Counted from the stretch's first letter, positions 53,668-63,729 are shown. The stretch is 64,000 bases of DNA from Brasilonema sp. UFV-L1 (GCF_012912105.1 NZ_QMEA01000019.1:1-64000); one strand, 5' to 3'. A program made the numbers and translations. The notes: generated by a model from the letters alone, not told the origin.

Positions 53668-55944
53668 CTAACCTTTTAACAAGATGTAAGCTCCCCAAGC
53701 CTCTGTTGCAACAGCTAAAACTGTAGACCAAATGGGATGAGGACTGTAGATAGTTGTACCGTTATGAGTTTGCAAAGTGTGAACGTCAATCCAAGGTGTT
53801 GCTCCTCGTCGTAACCAACCTGTTACCGTAATTTGCTGACCAATTAAGTCCTGAGGATTGACCTGTTTTCCCAGCCACCAGATATAGTGTAATTTTACCG
53901 AAGCTGTACTGGATTGCAGGATAAAATCTTGTCCCAAGTGGTGAGTTGTCCCTCGGCGACCCAATAGTTTACCGACAAGACATACGCTGATACTATCAGA
54001 TGGAAAGACTGCTGGGTTGGATAACGACTCAGGCAATCGCTCATCTGTTTGAATCGTACTAGGTTTTATATCTGGGAAAAAAGAATTGATCCGGACTAAT
54101 GTACCGATACTAAATCCAATCAAGAAGCAACCTGTCAGAAAAGACCAATCATCGTATATCCACTTTAAGTTCAAAAACTTCAGTGTATATGTCGTTTGCC
54201 AAACAAGCCAGATGAGAATGGCAAACACACTACCTATAGAAATTCCTAAAAAGGGAGCAATTTGAATGAAAAAAGATTGACTCTTAATCCTCAAAGGCTT
54301 TTGGTTTACCAAATTCAATTCTGTTTCTAAATGCCAATAGCGGGCTATTGATAACAGACGTTGCAGGCGATCGCCTATCAAAGGATGAGTATTGTTCAGG
54401 ACAAACCACCAGCGATAGGGATTGAGATAGTCCCACATCAAAAATGATTCAAAGGTGGTGTTATGAGCAATACTACCCAAACAAATACTTTGCTGATACC
54501 CTACAGGCGATATTATATTTAAGCTTTGCAACTGCCAACTGGTGTGTTCTTGTTTTTGGATATCACCAGCAATACCGATCGCAATTTTCAGTAAAGCACG
54601 GACAAGAGCGTTAGGATTACCAGTGATGTCAACAGCCAAGCGATCGCTGTAGTAGAGCCGCAGTTGAGACAACCATAATCCAGTTCCACTCAACAAACAC
54701 CAAACGACATAGGCGAGGCTTGCCATAATACCCACAACCCAACGCCAGATTCTTACTGTTGTTCTGTCTGCGCATTGATAAAAAAACTGATATACTTTAT
54801 AGATTGGGATTGTTATAACTAATATCAAAGACATAACAATAAAGTCCCAATGAATGATATGCCCCAATTGACTGGCATACACTGTAGCAATCTCATCATC
54901 TGCAAGTTGCTCTAACAACCCCTGACTCACCACAATTCGAGCAGTACGAGGTGAGTTACCATAAGTCAGTATCAAAGGTGCCGTTAATGGCAAAACACCC
55001 AGCTTAAGTAACTGCAAACCTTGTCGTTGGCAATGGCGTTGTAAAATTTCGACAGCTTCTTGACTATACCGATTTAATATGTCTGTTTCCAGTTTTCGCT
55101 GACCATAGAAATCTGTCAATATTCGGTCTAGCAACCACGGAGAAAAACCTAATAAGATAAGCAGGACAAGCAGCAAGAATAAAGTAGGATTAGCGTACAA
55201 AAGCTGTATCGGTTCCAAATACGGGAGTTTTACGAGGATAGTGTTGAGAAAAGATATTATTAAGACAACGAGTTCTCGTATCACCCAAAACAGAGCAATA
55301 AACGTTCCTAGTATCAGCAGCCGAAAGGGTATTAAGTTCAGCTTTTGCTTTTGTTGCCAAGTCTTTGCTCTTGTTGCTTGTCGCCAATGAATTGTCAGTA
55401 GTTGAGATTTTTCATCATTTGTAGAGGAAGATGAAGGAGGAAGAGAGTGAGTTAAGGGAGTGGAGGAAGATGAGGAAGTAGAGGAAGATTCCAGGTTTTG
55501 AATTTTGAGATTGCGTCGCTTCCCGCCACGGCTTCGCCTCGCGGCTTTGGCTGGCAACGCTACACGATTTTGAAGTTTGAATTGATTTGTCTGCTTGTCT
55601 GTTGCTTCCTCTGCTTCCTCTGTCTTTTTCTCCTTTTCAGGAGGCACTAAACTCGTCACGTTACTAACTTGACGGGGAAGTGTCAACTGCTCTAAGGTGA
55701 GATTTGCCCACTGTTGTACTTCGAGATTTTGACTTTGAGTGAGAGTTTCGCATAAAGCGATCGCCTTTGGGAGATTACCGCTTTTCGTATAAGCTACAAC
55801 TAAGGCAATCTGTGCTTGTAACCCAATGTTACTGTTACCATCTCTTTCGGCGACTGCTTCTAGAGTGGCGATCGCATTTTGGTAATCTCCTTGCTTGACT
55901 GCGGATAACCCTGCCTCCAAAGATGGTTCAGGATGTGAAGGCAT
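53668..55944 (-). CDS. M48-like membrane protein with TPR, metal site lost
   Basis: A 758-residue protein. Residues 1-80 hold TPR-like repeats (GDYQNAIATLEAV, SGNLPKAIALCETL). A charged linker (about 100-200) precedes membrane helices (about 205-235, 245-275, 370-425 and 560-600). The region around 340-440 matches M48/HtpX peptidases (VVSQGLLEQLADDEIATVYAS, then LGHIIHWD), but the HEXXH motif is changed: Ser358 and Gln359 replace His and Glu (His362 is kept), and the third ligand Glu is Leu430 in LRLYYSDRLAVD. It cannot be a working metallopeptidase and may be a scaffold. The tail (QQITVTGWLRRGATPWIDV) resembles an OB-like domain. Upstream gene prfC is 23 bases away, so they may be cotranscribed. 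Confidence 0.82.
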   Translation of the reverse strand: MPSHPEPSLEAGLSAVKQGDYQNAIATLEAVAERDGNSNIGLQAQIALVVAYTKSGNLPKAIALCETLTQSQNLEVQQWANLTLEQLTLPRQVSNVTSLVPPEKEKKTEEAEEATDKQTNQFKLQNRVALPAKAARRSRGGKRRNLKIQNLESSSTSSSSSTPLTHSLPPSSSSTNDEKSQLLTIHWRQATRAKTWQQKQKLNLIPFRLLILGTFIALFWVIRELVVLIISFLNTILVKLPYLEPIQLLYANPTLFLLLVLLILLGFSPWLLDRILTDFYGQRKLETDILNRYSQEAVEILQRHCQRQGLQLLKLGVLPLTAPLILTYGNSPRTARIVVSQGLLEQLADDEIATVYASQLGHIIHWDFIVMSLILVITIPIYKVYQFFYQCADRTTVRIWRWVVGIMASLAYVVWCLLSGTGLWLSQLRLYYSDRLAVDITGNPNALVRALLKIAIGIAGDIQKQEHTSWQLQSLNIISPVGYQQSICLGSIAHNTTFESFLMWDYLNPYRWWFVLNNTHPLIGDRLQRLLSIARYWHLETELNLVNQKPLRIKSQSFFIQIAPFLGISIGSVFAILIWLVWQTTYTLKFLNLKWIYDDWSFLTGCFLIGFSIGTLVRINSFFPDIKPSTIQTDERLPESLSNPAVFPSDSISVCLVGKLLGRRGTTHHLGQDFILQSSTASVKLHYIWWLGKQVNPQDLIGQQITVTGWLRRGATPWIDVHTLQTHNGTTIYSPHPIWSTVLAVATEAWGAYILLKG

Positions 55945-55967
55945 AAATATTCTCTCACTCTTAACAA

Positions 55968-57602
55968 CTAACTATTTGAATCTGTCGGTTGTTGTCCAGA
56001 AACGACGGGGGCAATATTACTGAGTTTCAATTCTGGATGGTCTTCCTGTAATTGGTGACAGTTCCATTCATTGCGGAATAATAACACTGGACGCCCCATG
56101 CTGTCTCTGACTGTAGTTGTATTAAATAAGCGTCCTATTTTATTCAGCGCTTCCCAGCCGCCTTCTACCCAACGGGCGACACTGTAAGGCAACATTTCTA
56201 GCAGAGTTTCGACTCCATACTCGTTTTGTAAGCGGAATTGTACCACTTCAAATTGCAACTGACCGACTGCTGCCAAAATCGGATCGCGTTTGGCTTCATC
56301 TACGGAGTACATTATTTGCACAGCTCCTTCTTCGCGCAATTCAGAAACACCTTTTTGAAACTGCTTGAATTTAGAAGGGTTGGGGTTACGCAGAACTGCA
56401 AATAACTCAGGCGAGAAATAGGGAATCCCCTCATATTCTAGCTTTTGTCCGGTGTAAATAGTATCGCCGATTGCAAAAACACCAGGATTGTTCAAACCAA
56501 TCACATCACCAGCATAAGCAACATCTATTGATTCCCGTTCTTGGGCAAATAATTTTTGTGGACGAGACAAGCGGATTGTTTTGCCAGTGCGGGCATGATT
56601 GACAGTCATGTCTTTTTCAAATTTACCAGTACAAACACGAATAAAGGCGACGCGATCGCGGTGTTTGGGATCCATGTTTGCTTGGAGTTTGAAGACAAAC
56701 CCAGAAAACTCCGGGTATATTGGGGTAACTTCACCAACGGTGCTATTATGAGGACCTGGTTTGAGAGCATACTCAAGAAACTCTCTTAAGAATAACTCTA
56801 CTCCGAAGTTGGTCATGGCACTACCAAAGAAAACGGGTGTCATTTTGCCTTGATGAACCAATTCCAAATCTAATTCTGGTCCCACTCCTTCTAAAAGTTC
56901 TAAATCGTTTTTGAGTTGGTAGTAAAGGTCTTGTTCTAAAAGTTCTTCTATTTTCGCATCGCCTAAGTCAACGACTGTATCTAGGGCTTCGCGACTACCG
57001 TGGGCGCTTCTTTCAAACAGGTGTATTTGTTGTTTCTCACGAGCATACACACCTTTGAAGCGATCGCCCATACCAATAGGCCAATTAACAGCATAAGTTA
57101 CGAGGCCCAATTCCTGTTCAATTTCGTCCAACAGTTCCAAAGGTTCTCTTCCTGGACGATCCAACTTATTCACAAATGTGAAGATGGGTATCCCACGCAG
57201 CTTACACACTTCAAACAACTTCCGTGTCTGAGGTTCCAAACCTTTTGCCACATCAATCAGCATCACAGCATTATCTGCCGCTGCCAAGGTACGATAGGTA
57301 TCTTCACTAAAATCTTGGTGTCCAGGCGTATCTAACAAATTTATCTGACAATTTTGATACTCAAACTGCAATACTGTAGAAGTAATCGAAATACCTCTTT
57401 GCTGTTCCATTGCCATCCAGTCAGAGGTTGCTTTACGCTGTGCCCGTCTTGCTTTCACTGCGCCAGCTTCATGAATGGCTCCTCCGTACAGTAGTAATTT
57501 TTCTGTCAGTGTCGTTTTCCCAGCATCTGGGTGAGAAATAATTGCAAAGTTGCGACGGCGATCAACTGCTTTGTGCAGTTCCGACTGAAGTTCAGTAGAC
57601 AT
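55968..57602 (-). CDS. prfC: Peptide chain release factor 3
   Basis: A 544-residue translational GTPase. The G domain shows [12 protein letters not shown] (G1), RGISITST (G2), DTPGHQDF (G3) and VNKLDRPG (G4), all normal, followed by the RF3-type domain II/III sequence ([13 protein letters not shown]-like; [16 protein letters not shown] here). RF3 recycles RF1 and RF2 after termination. It is first in a two-gene arrangement with the M48-like gene downstream, 23 bases apart. The ATG at 57602 is the expected start. Confidence 0.95.
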   Translation of the reverse strand: MSTELQSELHKAVDRRRNFAIISHPDAGKTTLTEKLLLYGGAIHEAGAVKARRAQRKATSDWMAMEQQRGISITSTVLQFEYQNCQINLLDTPGHQDFSEDTYRTLAAADNAVMLIDVAKGLEPQTRKLFEVCKLRGIPIFTFVNKLDRPGREPLELLDEIEQELGLVTYAVNWPIGMGDRFKGVYAREKQQIHLFERSAHGSREALDTVVDLGDAKIEELLEQDLYYQLKNDLELLEGVGPELDLELVHQGKMTPVFFGSAMTNFGVELFLREFLEYALKPGPHNSTVGEVTPIYPEFSGFVFKLQANMDPKHRDRVAFIRVCTGKFEKDMTVNHARTGKTIRLSRPQKLFAQERESIDVAYAGDVIGLNNPGVFAIGDTIYTGQKLEYEGIPYFSPELFAVLRNPNPSKFKQFQKGVSELREEGAVQIMYSVDEAKRDPILAAVGQLQFEVVQFRLQNEYGVETLLEMLPYSVARWVEGGWEALNKIGRLFNTTTVRDSMGRPVLLFRNEWNCHQLQEDHPELKLSNIAPVVSGQQPTDSNS

Positions 57603-57734
57603 AATGTTATTTGATGGTTTGTAACTTAACTTAACTTAACTTTTTCCAACTTTAGTAAGTCTTTTCATCTTAAGACAACAATGCTCATGATAGGGTCGTT
57701 ATAGTATCACCAAACTACTGAGGGAGGAAAAAGA

Positions 57735-58076
57735 ATGTACGATCCAGACAAGCGAAAAATTTTATCAGCACTGAGTCATGGTGCAATCTTCTTGAGCGCT
57801 ACCTTGGTGTCTGTGGGTCTACCCATTGCTATACTCTTTGTGTCTGAAGACCCAGTTGTGAGGGAAAATGCTAAAGAATCCATTAACTTCCACTTTAATG
57901 TATGGCTTTATGGAGCGATTGTTACAGCATTGACTTGGATAACCTTAGGTGTGCTGTTACCACTAGCAGGTTTATGGTTTCTCATCCATTGGGGACTGAC
58001 AATTTGGGCTGTTTTTCATGTTATTAGCGATCCAGATAAACCTTTTCGCTATCCTTTTATTTTTCGGGTTTTTTAG
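57735..58076 (+). CDS. DUF4870 membrane protein
   Basis: A 113-residue protein with three hydrophobic helices (AIFLSATLVSVGLPIAILFV, NVWLYGAIVTALTWITLGVLLP, LAGLWFLIHWGLTIWAVFHVIS) and the family motif VRENAKESINFHFN between helix 1 and 2. DUF4870/Tic20-like proteins are inner-membrane proteins of unknown role. A strong GGGAGGA site lies just before the ATG. Divergent from prfC. Confidence 0.88.
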   Translation: MYDPDKRKILSALSHGAIFLSATLVSVGLPIAILFVSEDPVVRENAKESINFHFNVWLYGAIVTALTWITLGVLLPLAGLWFLIHWGLTIWAVFHVISDPDKPFRYPFIFRVF

Positions 58077-58451
58077 TTATCTATCATCAGCTCTAACGCC
58101 GTTAGTCATTCATCAAAAAACTGTAGACTAATGGGACCTTTATTTTGGACGAATTGCCCTCACATCACCATTAATTTTTAATTACGTCCACAGGAAGAAA
58201 TAAAGGTAATTTTTAAGATATTTGTTTGACGAAATAGCTGTAAAATACAAAATTACTCCACAACGTGACAAGTAGTAGGGCACAGAGACCACAGCGTTTT
58301 TAGAGGTCTCTCCCTTGTTCCGCAAATGGCATGACAGTTCAGCGCTTTAAGTAGTTTGTTAGTAGTTTGTCTAACAACAGAGCGTTTTTGTCCTACTATT
58401 TGTAACGTTTTGTTTTGTGTCCATTTTGTATTACTGAATTCACAAAAATTT
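58077..58451. other. Spacer upstream of hemB
   Basis: 375 bases. A frame continuous with hemB runs back to 58356, but the chosen ATG at 58452 leaves this as leader. No repeat or RNA gene is evident. Confidence 0.5.
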
Positions 58452-59432
58452 ATGTTTCCTACCCATCGCCCTCGCCGTCTGCGTACCCACCCACAATTGC
58501 GCCGTATGGTACGCGAAACTGTTCTAAATACAAATGATTTAATTTACCCTCTGTTTGCCGTACCAGGTGAGGGAATTGCCAATGAAGTCAGATCGATGCC
58601 TGGAGTCTACCAACTTTCGATAGACAAAATAGTAGAAGAGGCAAAAGAAGTTTATGATTTAGGAATTCCTGCCATTATTTTGTTTGGTATTCCTGCAGAC
58701 AAAGATGTTGATGCAACTGGCGCATGGCATGATTGCGGTATTGTTCAAAAAGCGGCGACTGCAGTCAAAAAAGCAGTACCAGATTTGATAGTGATTGCTG
58801 ATACTTGTCTGTGTGAGTACACAAGTCACGGACACTGTGGTTATCTACAAGTGGGTGATTTAAGCGGACGGGTTTTGAATGATCCAACTCTGGATTTACT
58901 TGGAAAAACAGCAGTTTCTCAAGCACAAGCTGGGGCAGATATCATCGCTCCTTCTGGGATGATGGATGGATTTGTACAAGCGATTCGTAGCGCTTTGGAT
59001 GAAGCAGGATTCCAAGATACCCCGATTTTGTCGTATGCTGCTAAATATGCTTCGGCTTACTACGGTCCATTTCGGGATGCTGCAGATTCAGCTCCACAGT
59101 TTGGCGATCGCCGGACATACCAAATGGATCCCGGTAACTCTCGCGAAGCTTTAAAAGAAATCGCGCTGGATATTGCTGAAGGTGCGGATATGCTGATGGT
59201 GAAGCCAGCTTTGGCATACATGGACATTATTTGGCGCGTTAAGGAAGCTTGTAACTTACCTGTTGCAGCTTATAACGTTTCTGGTGAGTATGCCATGATT
59301 AAAGCTGCAGCTTTAAACGGGTGGATTGATGAACAGCGTGTGGTGATGGAAACTCTCACCAGCTTCAAACGCGCCGGGGCTGATCTAATTTTAACATACC
59401 ATGCCAAAGATGCGGCGCGGTGGTTACGATAG
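58452..59432 (+). CDS. hemB: Delta-aminolevulinic acid dehydratase (porphobilinogen synthase)
   Basis: A 326-residue enzyme of tetrapyrrole synthesis, condensing two 5-aminolevulinate molecules to porphobilinogen. The metal site is of the cysteine type: Cys119, Cys121 and Cys129 in [13 protein letters not shown]. The two Schiff-base lysines are in SYAAKYASA and [10 protein letters not shown], and SGMMDGFV is also present. The ATG at 58452 ([12 protein letters not shown]) is the normal start; the frame upstream to 58356 is Cys- and Val-rich and is not part of the family. It is monocistronic, followed by a large inverted repeat at 59487-59557. Confidence 0.95.
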   Translation: MFPTHRPRRLRTHPQLRRMVRETVLNTNDLIYPLFAVPGEGIANEVRSMPGVYQLSIDKIVEEAKEVYDLGIPAIILFGIPADKDVDATGAWHDCGIVQKAATAVKKAVPDLIVIADTCLCEYTSHGHCGYLQVGDLSGRVLNDPTLDLLGKTAVSQAQAGADIIAPSGMMDGFVQAIRSALDEAGFQDTPILSYAAKYASAYYGPFRDAADSAPQFGDRRTYQMDPGNSREALKEIALDIAEGADMLMVKPALAYMDIIWRVKEACNLPVAAYNVSGEYAMIKAAALNGWIDEQRVVMETLTSFKRAGADLILTYHAKDAARWLR

Positions 59433-59808
59433 GTGGTGACTTTTACCTCAAGTGTCACAACAAAATAAAGTTTTGATAACTTTGCTGATAATCTCACACA
59501 AAATTGCAAAGGCTCAGAGCCAATCTAGGTGTCTTTGTGGTTAGGTGTGAGATTATCCTGTTATTGGGAGATAAATTTGAATGCAAGACTTTTTCCATGA
59601 CACATAAACTCACACTTTCGCAAGAGACTGCTTTTCCCCAAACGTTGAAAAACAGAAATTTAAAGGGGTGAGGGTTATCGCCCGTTTGCCAGATACGTAA
59701 CTAATAGATTATAAAATAATATAGTTAAGAAATAATCCTCAGTTGGCTTTTTTACGTCAATTGATTTATTAAATTAAGTACTATAGTTTTGGAAAGGGAG
59801 CATGAAGT
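59433..59808. other. Spacer with an inverted repeat
   Basis: 376 bases between hemB and the XRE regulator gene. Contains the 71-bp inverted-repeat unit (59487-59557). No other feature is visible. Confidence 0.5.
59487..59557. repeat. 71-bp unit with 13-bp inverted repeat
   Basis: GATAATCTCACAC (59487-59499) and GTGTGAGATTATC (59545-59557) are perfect complements. The interior contains GGCTCAGAGCC, a second short palindrome. It starts 55 bases after the hemB stop. It may terminate hemB transcription or be a small non-autonomous element. Confidence 0.6.
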
Positions 59809-60153
59809 ATGGATATGCAAGTCCTGAGAGAGCGTGCGGGACTTAGCCGTGCAGAGGTTGCCTTCAGGCTTGCAATTAGTGAAACTAGTGTTCGCAACTG
59901 GGAAGCAGGGCGCACAGAGCCTACTATGACACCCAAAAAATATTTAGACGCATTACGCTTGTTTAAATGTACACCAGAGGAGCTGGCTGCTGCAAGTGAA
60001 AAATCTATAAATCAGCGACATAAACGTAAACCAGGAAGACCCAGAAGATTTCCTGAAAATTCAGTTAATCCGTCTGGTGGAGTGAATCAGGTGACTCAGG
60101 TGAATCCAGTTACAGAGTCGCCAAGTTTCCACTTAAAGGAAGCTGGATATTAA
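59809..60153 (+). CDS. XRE-family regulator with AT-hook-like motif
   Basis: A 114-residue protein. Residues 5-60 are a helix-turn-helix of XRE type (LRERAGLSRAEVAFRLAISETSVRNWEAGRTEPTM). After it comes KRKPGRPRRFPEN (about 73-85), whose GRP core with basic flanks is like an AT-hook, so the protein may bind AT-rich DNA through two modules. The tail repeats VNQ/VNP units (GGVNQVTQVNPVTESP). A strong AAAGGGAG site lies eight bases before the ATG. Target genes are unknown. It lies beside a decayed region of repeats. Confidence 0.82.
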   Translation: MDMQVLRERAGLSRAEVAFRLAISETSVRNWEAGRTEPTMTPKKYLDALRLFKCTPEELAAASEKSINQRHKRKPGRPRRFPENSVNPSGGVNQVTQVNPVTESPSFHLKEAGY

Positions 60154-60414
60154 GTTCAATTTACAGCCGGTTTTAGCTAAAGTCGTGCTAACGCACCACT
60201 TTGCTAACACGCCTAAGCGGAACGAGACACAGTACTGTTCGGTTCAGCGAAAATTAGAAACCCAGTTTCACAAGAGTTACCGGGTTTGTGGAACCTCAAT
60301 AATCGTTAACCGACAAGTATTGGAACGAGACACACTTTTTTTGTCGTCTATCAAAACATAATGGGAGGGTGAGAACCCCTACCTTTTAAGGAGGGGCGAG
60401 GGTCTTACACGTAG

Positions 60415-60490
60415 AAAAATAAGCCAGCCCTATTACTACGCGTACCCGTCTTATTCCACGGAAAATCAAAACAAGGGCTGGCTTATTTTT
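60415..60490 (+). repeat. Conserved-loop hairpin family H1, copy 2
   Basis: AAAAATAAGCCAGCCCT (60415-60431) and AGGGCTGGCTTATTTTT (60474-60490) form a perfect 17-bp stem. The loop starts ATTACTACGCGTACCCG and contains CCACGGAAAATC, aligning with the loop of copy 1 at 38366-38406. After the stem a frame reads SGDNASDETRFKGINPF and ends at a stop near 60568, similar in pattern to the fragment after copy 1. Confidence 0.65.
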
Positions 60491-60758
60491 CCGGGGACAA
60501 TGCGTCGGATGAAACCCGATTCAAAGGGATAAATCCCTTTGTTTCTGTTGTTGGAACTTTTGTATGAATAATCGTGTCATACTGTATATAGCGCGTTAAA
60601 ACGCGAAACCATTGTAGGAAAGTCTTCCGCTTCCATGCCCAGCAAACCGATAATGACACTGGCTTCTGGGAAAAAGGCAAATAAACTGAATTTTTAGACC
60701 CATCCGAGGGGGGACGCCTCTTAGATGTAAAACTAAAATGCTTGTTGAGACGGTGAGA

Positions 60759-60799
60759 CCAGCGCTGCGGGAGGGTTTCCCTCCGCAGGCGACTGGCGA
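60759..60799 (+). repeat. Palindromic repeat family P1, reference copy
   Basis: CCAGCGCTGCGGGAGGGTTT and CCCTCCGCAGGCGACTGGCG form a hairpin; the copies at 34006-34045 (minus) and 46335-46386 match it. Family-wide, the CTGGCG end and GGGAG centre are the most constant. Confidence 0.65.
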
Positions 60800-60916
60800 A
60801 CCCGGAGGGTCTGGCGGGGAGTAAGTCACAAGGCTGCTCTAGTCAAGAGTCCAAGAAACAAGAAGAAAGGTGTAACAGCACGGCAACAGCGCGCTAATGG
60901 AACAACTTTTAAGAAT

Positions 60917-60975
60917 CCCCTGGCTTTTTGTTAAGATGAGCGCAGCGATATCTTAACAGCCAGGGGAGTACGTCA
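60917..60975 (+). mobile_element. IS200/IS605-type right-end hairpin, second copy
   Basis: CCCCTGGCT (60917-60925) pairs with AGCCAGGGG (60958-60966), and inside it GTTAAGAT (60930-60937) pairs with ATCTTAAC (60950-60957), with a TTTT bulge on the left side. The flank GGGGAGTACGTCA matches the flank of the hairpin at 51785 (GGGGAGGATGTCA) at 11 of 13 positions. Confidence 0.45.
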
Positions 60976-61156
60976 ACTCCAAACTGCGAGTTGTGATGAC
61001 GAAAGCAACCGTGCGAGGGCGAAGTGATCACGCATTCTCCCCCAAAAATCTCTTCCTTAAAAGTAAATAGACATTAAGCAACTCGTGCGTTGGCTCACCA
61101 TATTAGGGAGCAGATGCGCGTTAAGATTCTAAAACAGTAATCGCAATAAAAGTCTA

Positions 61157-62140
61157 ATGGCAGAAACACTGTTCTTCAACGCTTTGCGGGAAGCCATTGA
61201 TGAAGAAATGGCACATGACGCAACTGTATTTGTTCTTGGTGAAGACGTAGGACACTACGGCGGTTCCTACAAAGTCACTAAAGACTTATACAAAAAATAT
61301 GGCGAACTCCGGCTTCTAGATACCCCAATCGCCGAAAATAGCTTTACGGGTATGGCTGTTGGGGCAGCAATGACAGGGTTGCGACCAATCGTTGAAGGCA
61401 TGAATATGGGCTTTTTGCTGCTTGCCTTTAACCAAATCGCTAACAATGCTGGAATGCTGCGCTATACTTCTGGCGGTAACTTTAAAATTCCAATGGTGAT
61501 TCGTGGTCCTGGAGGCGTGGGTAGACAGTTAGGCGCAGAACATTCCCAGCGCTTAGAAGCATACTTCCAAGCTGTACCAGGGTTGAAGATTGTTGCCTGC
61601 TCCACACCTTACAACGCCAAAGGATTGCTCAAATCAGCTATCCGTGATGATAACCCAGTATTGTTCTTTGAACACGTTCTGCTTTACAACTTGAAAGAAG
61701 ATTTACCAGAACAAGAATATCTGCTGCCTTTAGATAAAGCAGAAGTCGTACGGCGTGGAAAAGATGTGACAATTCTGACTTATTCACGAATGCGCTATCA
61801 TGTGATGCAAGCGGTCAAAACACTTGAAAAAGAAGGTTATGACCCAGAAGTGATTGATTTAATATCATTAAAGCCACTCGATTTTGATACAATAGGTGCG
61901 TCTATACAAAAAACACATCGAGTCATTATAGTGGAAGAGTGCATGAGAACAGGGGGCATTGGAGCGGAATTAATCGCCTCCATTAACGAACGCTTATTTG
62001 ATGAATTGGATGCACCTGTGCTACGGCTTTCTTCACAAGATATTCCTACGCCTTACAATGGGAATTTGGAGAGATTAACCATTGTTCAACCAGAGCAAAT
62101 AGTTGAAGCTGTGGAAAAGATGGTCGCTTTACGTGTTTAA
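61157..62140 (+). CDS. pdhB: Pyruvate dehydrogenase E1 component, beta subunit
   Basis: A 327-residue subunit of the pyruvate dehydrogenase complex. [17 protein letters not shown], the [23 protein letters not shown] segment (thiamine diphosphate-contacting Glu-Asn), and the C-terminal transketolase-type [17 protein letters not shown] all fit the cyanobacterial E1-beta family. With E1-alpha, E2 and E3 encoded elsewhere, it makes acetyl-CoA from pyruvate. It lies upstream of secD-secF, 173 bases apart. The ATG start is clear. Confidence 0.95.
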   Translation: MAETLFFNALREAIDEEMAHDATVFVLGEDVGHYGGSYKVTKDLYKKYGELRLLDTPIAENSFTGMAVGAAMTGLRPIVEGMNMGFLLLAFNQIANNAGMLRYTSGGNFKIPMVIRGPGGVGRQLGAEHSQRLEAYFQAVPGLKIVACSTPYNAKGLLKSAIRDDNPVLFFEHVLLYNLKEDLPEQEYLLPLDKAEVVRRGKDVTILTYSRMRYHVMQAVKTLEKEGYDPEVIDLISLKPLDFDTIGASIQKTHRVIIVEECMRTGGIGAELIASINERLFDELDAPVLRLSSQDIPTPYNGNLERLTIVQPEQIVEAVEKMVALRV

Positions 62141-62313
62141 GAGTTAGGATTGGGGACTGGTTAGTCATCAGTGGTGAATGGTTGATTGTGTAGAATATTA
62201 ACAGCGAAAGTTCGCAACCAACAATCCCCAATCCTTTGTAAAAGTCATCACTCAAAACTCTTAAAACTCTTCCAAAGAACGCTATCATAGCGTTTGTCGC
62301 AGCGAGTAAGGGT

Positions 62314-63729
62314 ATGCAAAGACAGCGATCGCTATTAGCTTTGATTTTAGTATTGGTAATTGCCGCCATTGCGGCAATTGCCAAAATTCCTGTACCTCTG
62401 GGATTAGATCTGCGAGGAGGTGCGCAGCTGACCATTCAGGTAAAAACAACACCAGAAATTAAACAAATTACCGAACGAGAATTAGAAGCTGTCAAAGGAG
62501 TCGTCGAAGGTCGTGTCAATGGTTTAGGCGTTTCGGAACCAGTGATCCAAACTGCAGGGACAGACAAAATTTTAGTCCAATTACCTGGAGTGAATGACCC
62601 AGAGCAAGCAGAACGGATTCTTGGAGGTACGGCGCAGTTAGAGTTCAAAAAACAAAAGCCGAATACAGAAACTCAACTGTTTACTCTGTTTCAAGTGTCA
62701 AGAACACAATTGAAAGCAAAGCAAGCAGAACTGCGAAAGGGTAACGACAAAGCCGCCATTGAGAAAAATCAGCAAGAACTACAAAAGAATAACCAGGCGA
62801 TCGCTGAATTATTTGAAAGCACAAATCCACCACTGACTGGTAAATACCTGAAAGACGCCTACGGTGAACCAACCCAAAGTAACAACTGGAATGTAGCCAT
62901 TCGCTTCAATGATAAGGGTGGAGAACTGTTTGCGGAACTGACAAAGCAACTTGCCGGTACTGGACGCAGCATAGGTATTTTCCTAGATAATGAACTTATC
63001 AGTTCTCCTACCGTAGGTCCAGAATTCGCTGCATCCGGTATTGCTGGAGGAGCAGCTGTGATTACAGGTCGATTTACAGCACAAGAAGCCAACGACTTAG
63101 GCGTGCAGCTACGCGGTGGATCATTACCCGTACCCGTGGAAATCGTTGAGAACCGTACAGTCGGAGCAACCTTGGGTAAAGACAGCATCCAAAGTAGTAT
63201 CTATGCCGGAATCGGTGGTTTGGTTTTAGTCTTAATATTTATGGTGGTATACTATCGACTACCTGGTTTGATTGCTGATATTGCTCTAGTCATCTACGCC
63301 CTACTGACATATGCTACCTTCGTTTTGCTGGGTGTTACCTTAACTCTTCCTGGCATTGCTGGATTCATCCTCAGTATCGGTATGGCAGTTGATGCTAACG
63401 TACTCATTTTTGAGCGTACGCGAGAAGAATTGCGAGCTGGCAAATCCCTGTATCGTTCTGTGGAATCTGGTTTTTACCGAGCATTTTCTAGTATTTTAGA
63501 TAGTAATGTCACAACATGGATTGCTTGTGCCGCACTGTTCTGGTTGGGGTCTGGCTTGGTGAAAGGCTTTGCTCTCACGTTAGCTTTAGGTGTACTTGTC
63601 AGTATGTTTACAGCAGTTACCTGTAGTCGTACATTGATGTTTTTAGCGATTTCTTTCCCTGCGCTGCGCAAAGGCGAACTTTTCTGTCCGAACCTGCCAA
63701 TGACAAATAAGGCAGAGGTGGCAAGATGA
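62314..63729 (+). CDS. secD: Protein translocase subunit SecD
   Basis: A 471-residue membrane protein. It has one N-terminal helix ([19 protein letters not shown]), a periplasmic domain (about 35-290; [14 protein letters not shown] near the start) and a C-terminal cluster of five helices ([55 protein letters not shown]), the SecD fold. SecDF uses the proton gradient to pull proteins out of the Sec channel; in cyanobacteria it serves both plasma and thylakoid membranes. It overlaps secF by 4 bases (ATGA), so both are translated together. Confidence 0.95.
   Translation: MQRQRSLLALILVLVIAAIAAIAKIPVPLGLDLRGGAQLTIQVKTTPEIKQITERELEAVKGVVEGRVNGLGVSEPVIQTAGTDKILVQLPGVNDPEQAERILGGTAQLEFKKQKPNTETQLFTLFQVSRTQLKAKQAELRKGNDKAAIEKNQQELQKNNQAIAELFESTNPPLTGKYLKDAYGEPTQSNNWNVAIRFNDKGGELFAELTKQLAGTGRSIGIFLDNELISSPTVGPEFAASGIAGGAAVITGRFTAQEANDLGVQLRGGSLPVPVEIVENRTVGATLGKDSIQSSIYAGIGGLVLVLIFMVVYYRLPGLIADIALVIYALLTYATFVLLGVTLTLPGIAGFILSIGMAVDANVLIFERTREELRAGKSLYRSVESGFYRAFSSILDSNVTTWIACAALFWLGSGLVKGFALTLALGVLVSMFTAVTCSRTLMFLAISFPALRKGELFCPNLPMTNKAEVAR

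Larger units (their letters stand above)
60154..61156. other. 1-kb repeat and element graveyard upstream of pdhB
   Basis: Holds a direct repeat (GGAACGAGACAC at 60219-60230 and 60322-60333), the H1 hairpin copy 2 (60415-60490) with a TnpB-like fragment after it, a P1 repeat (60759-60799) and an IS605-type end hairpin (60917-60975). No intact gene is seen. Frames reported on the minus strand around 60483-60829 have no support. Confidence 0.55.

Noticed and set aside
60483-60829. Minus-strand frames of 65 and 77 codons in the pre-pdhB spacer
   Set aside because: They cross the H1 and P1 repeats and have no coding features.
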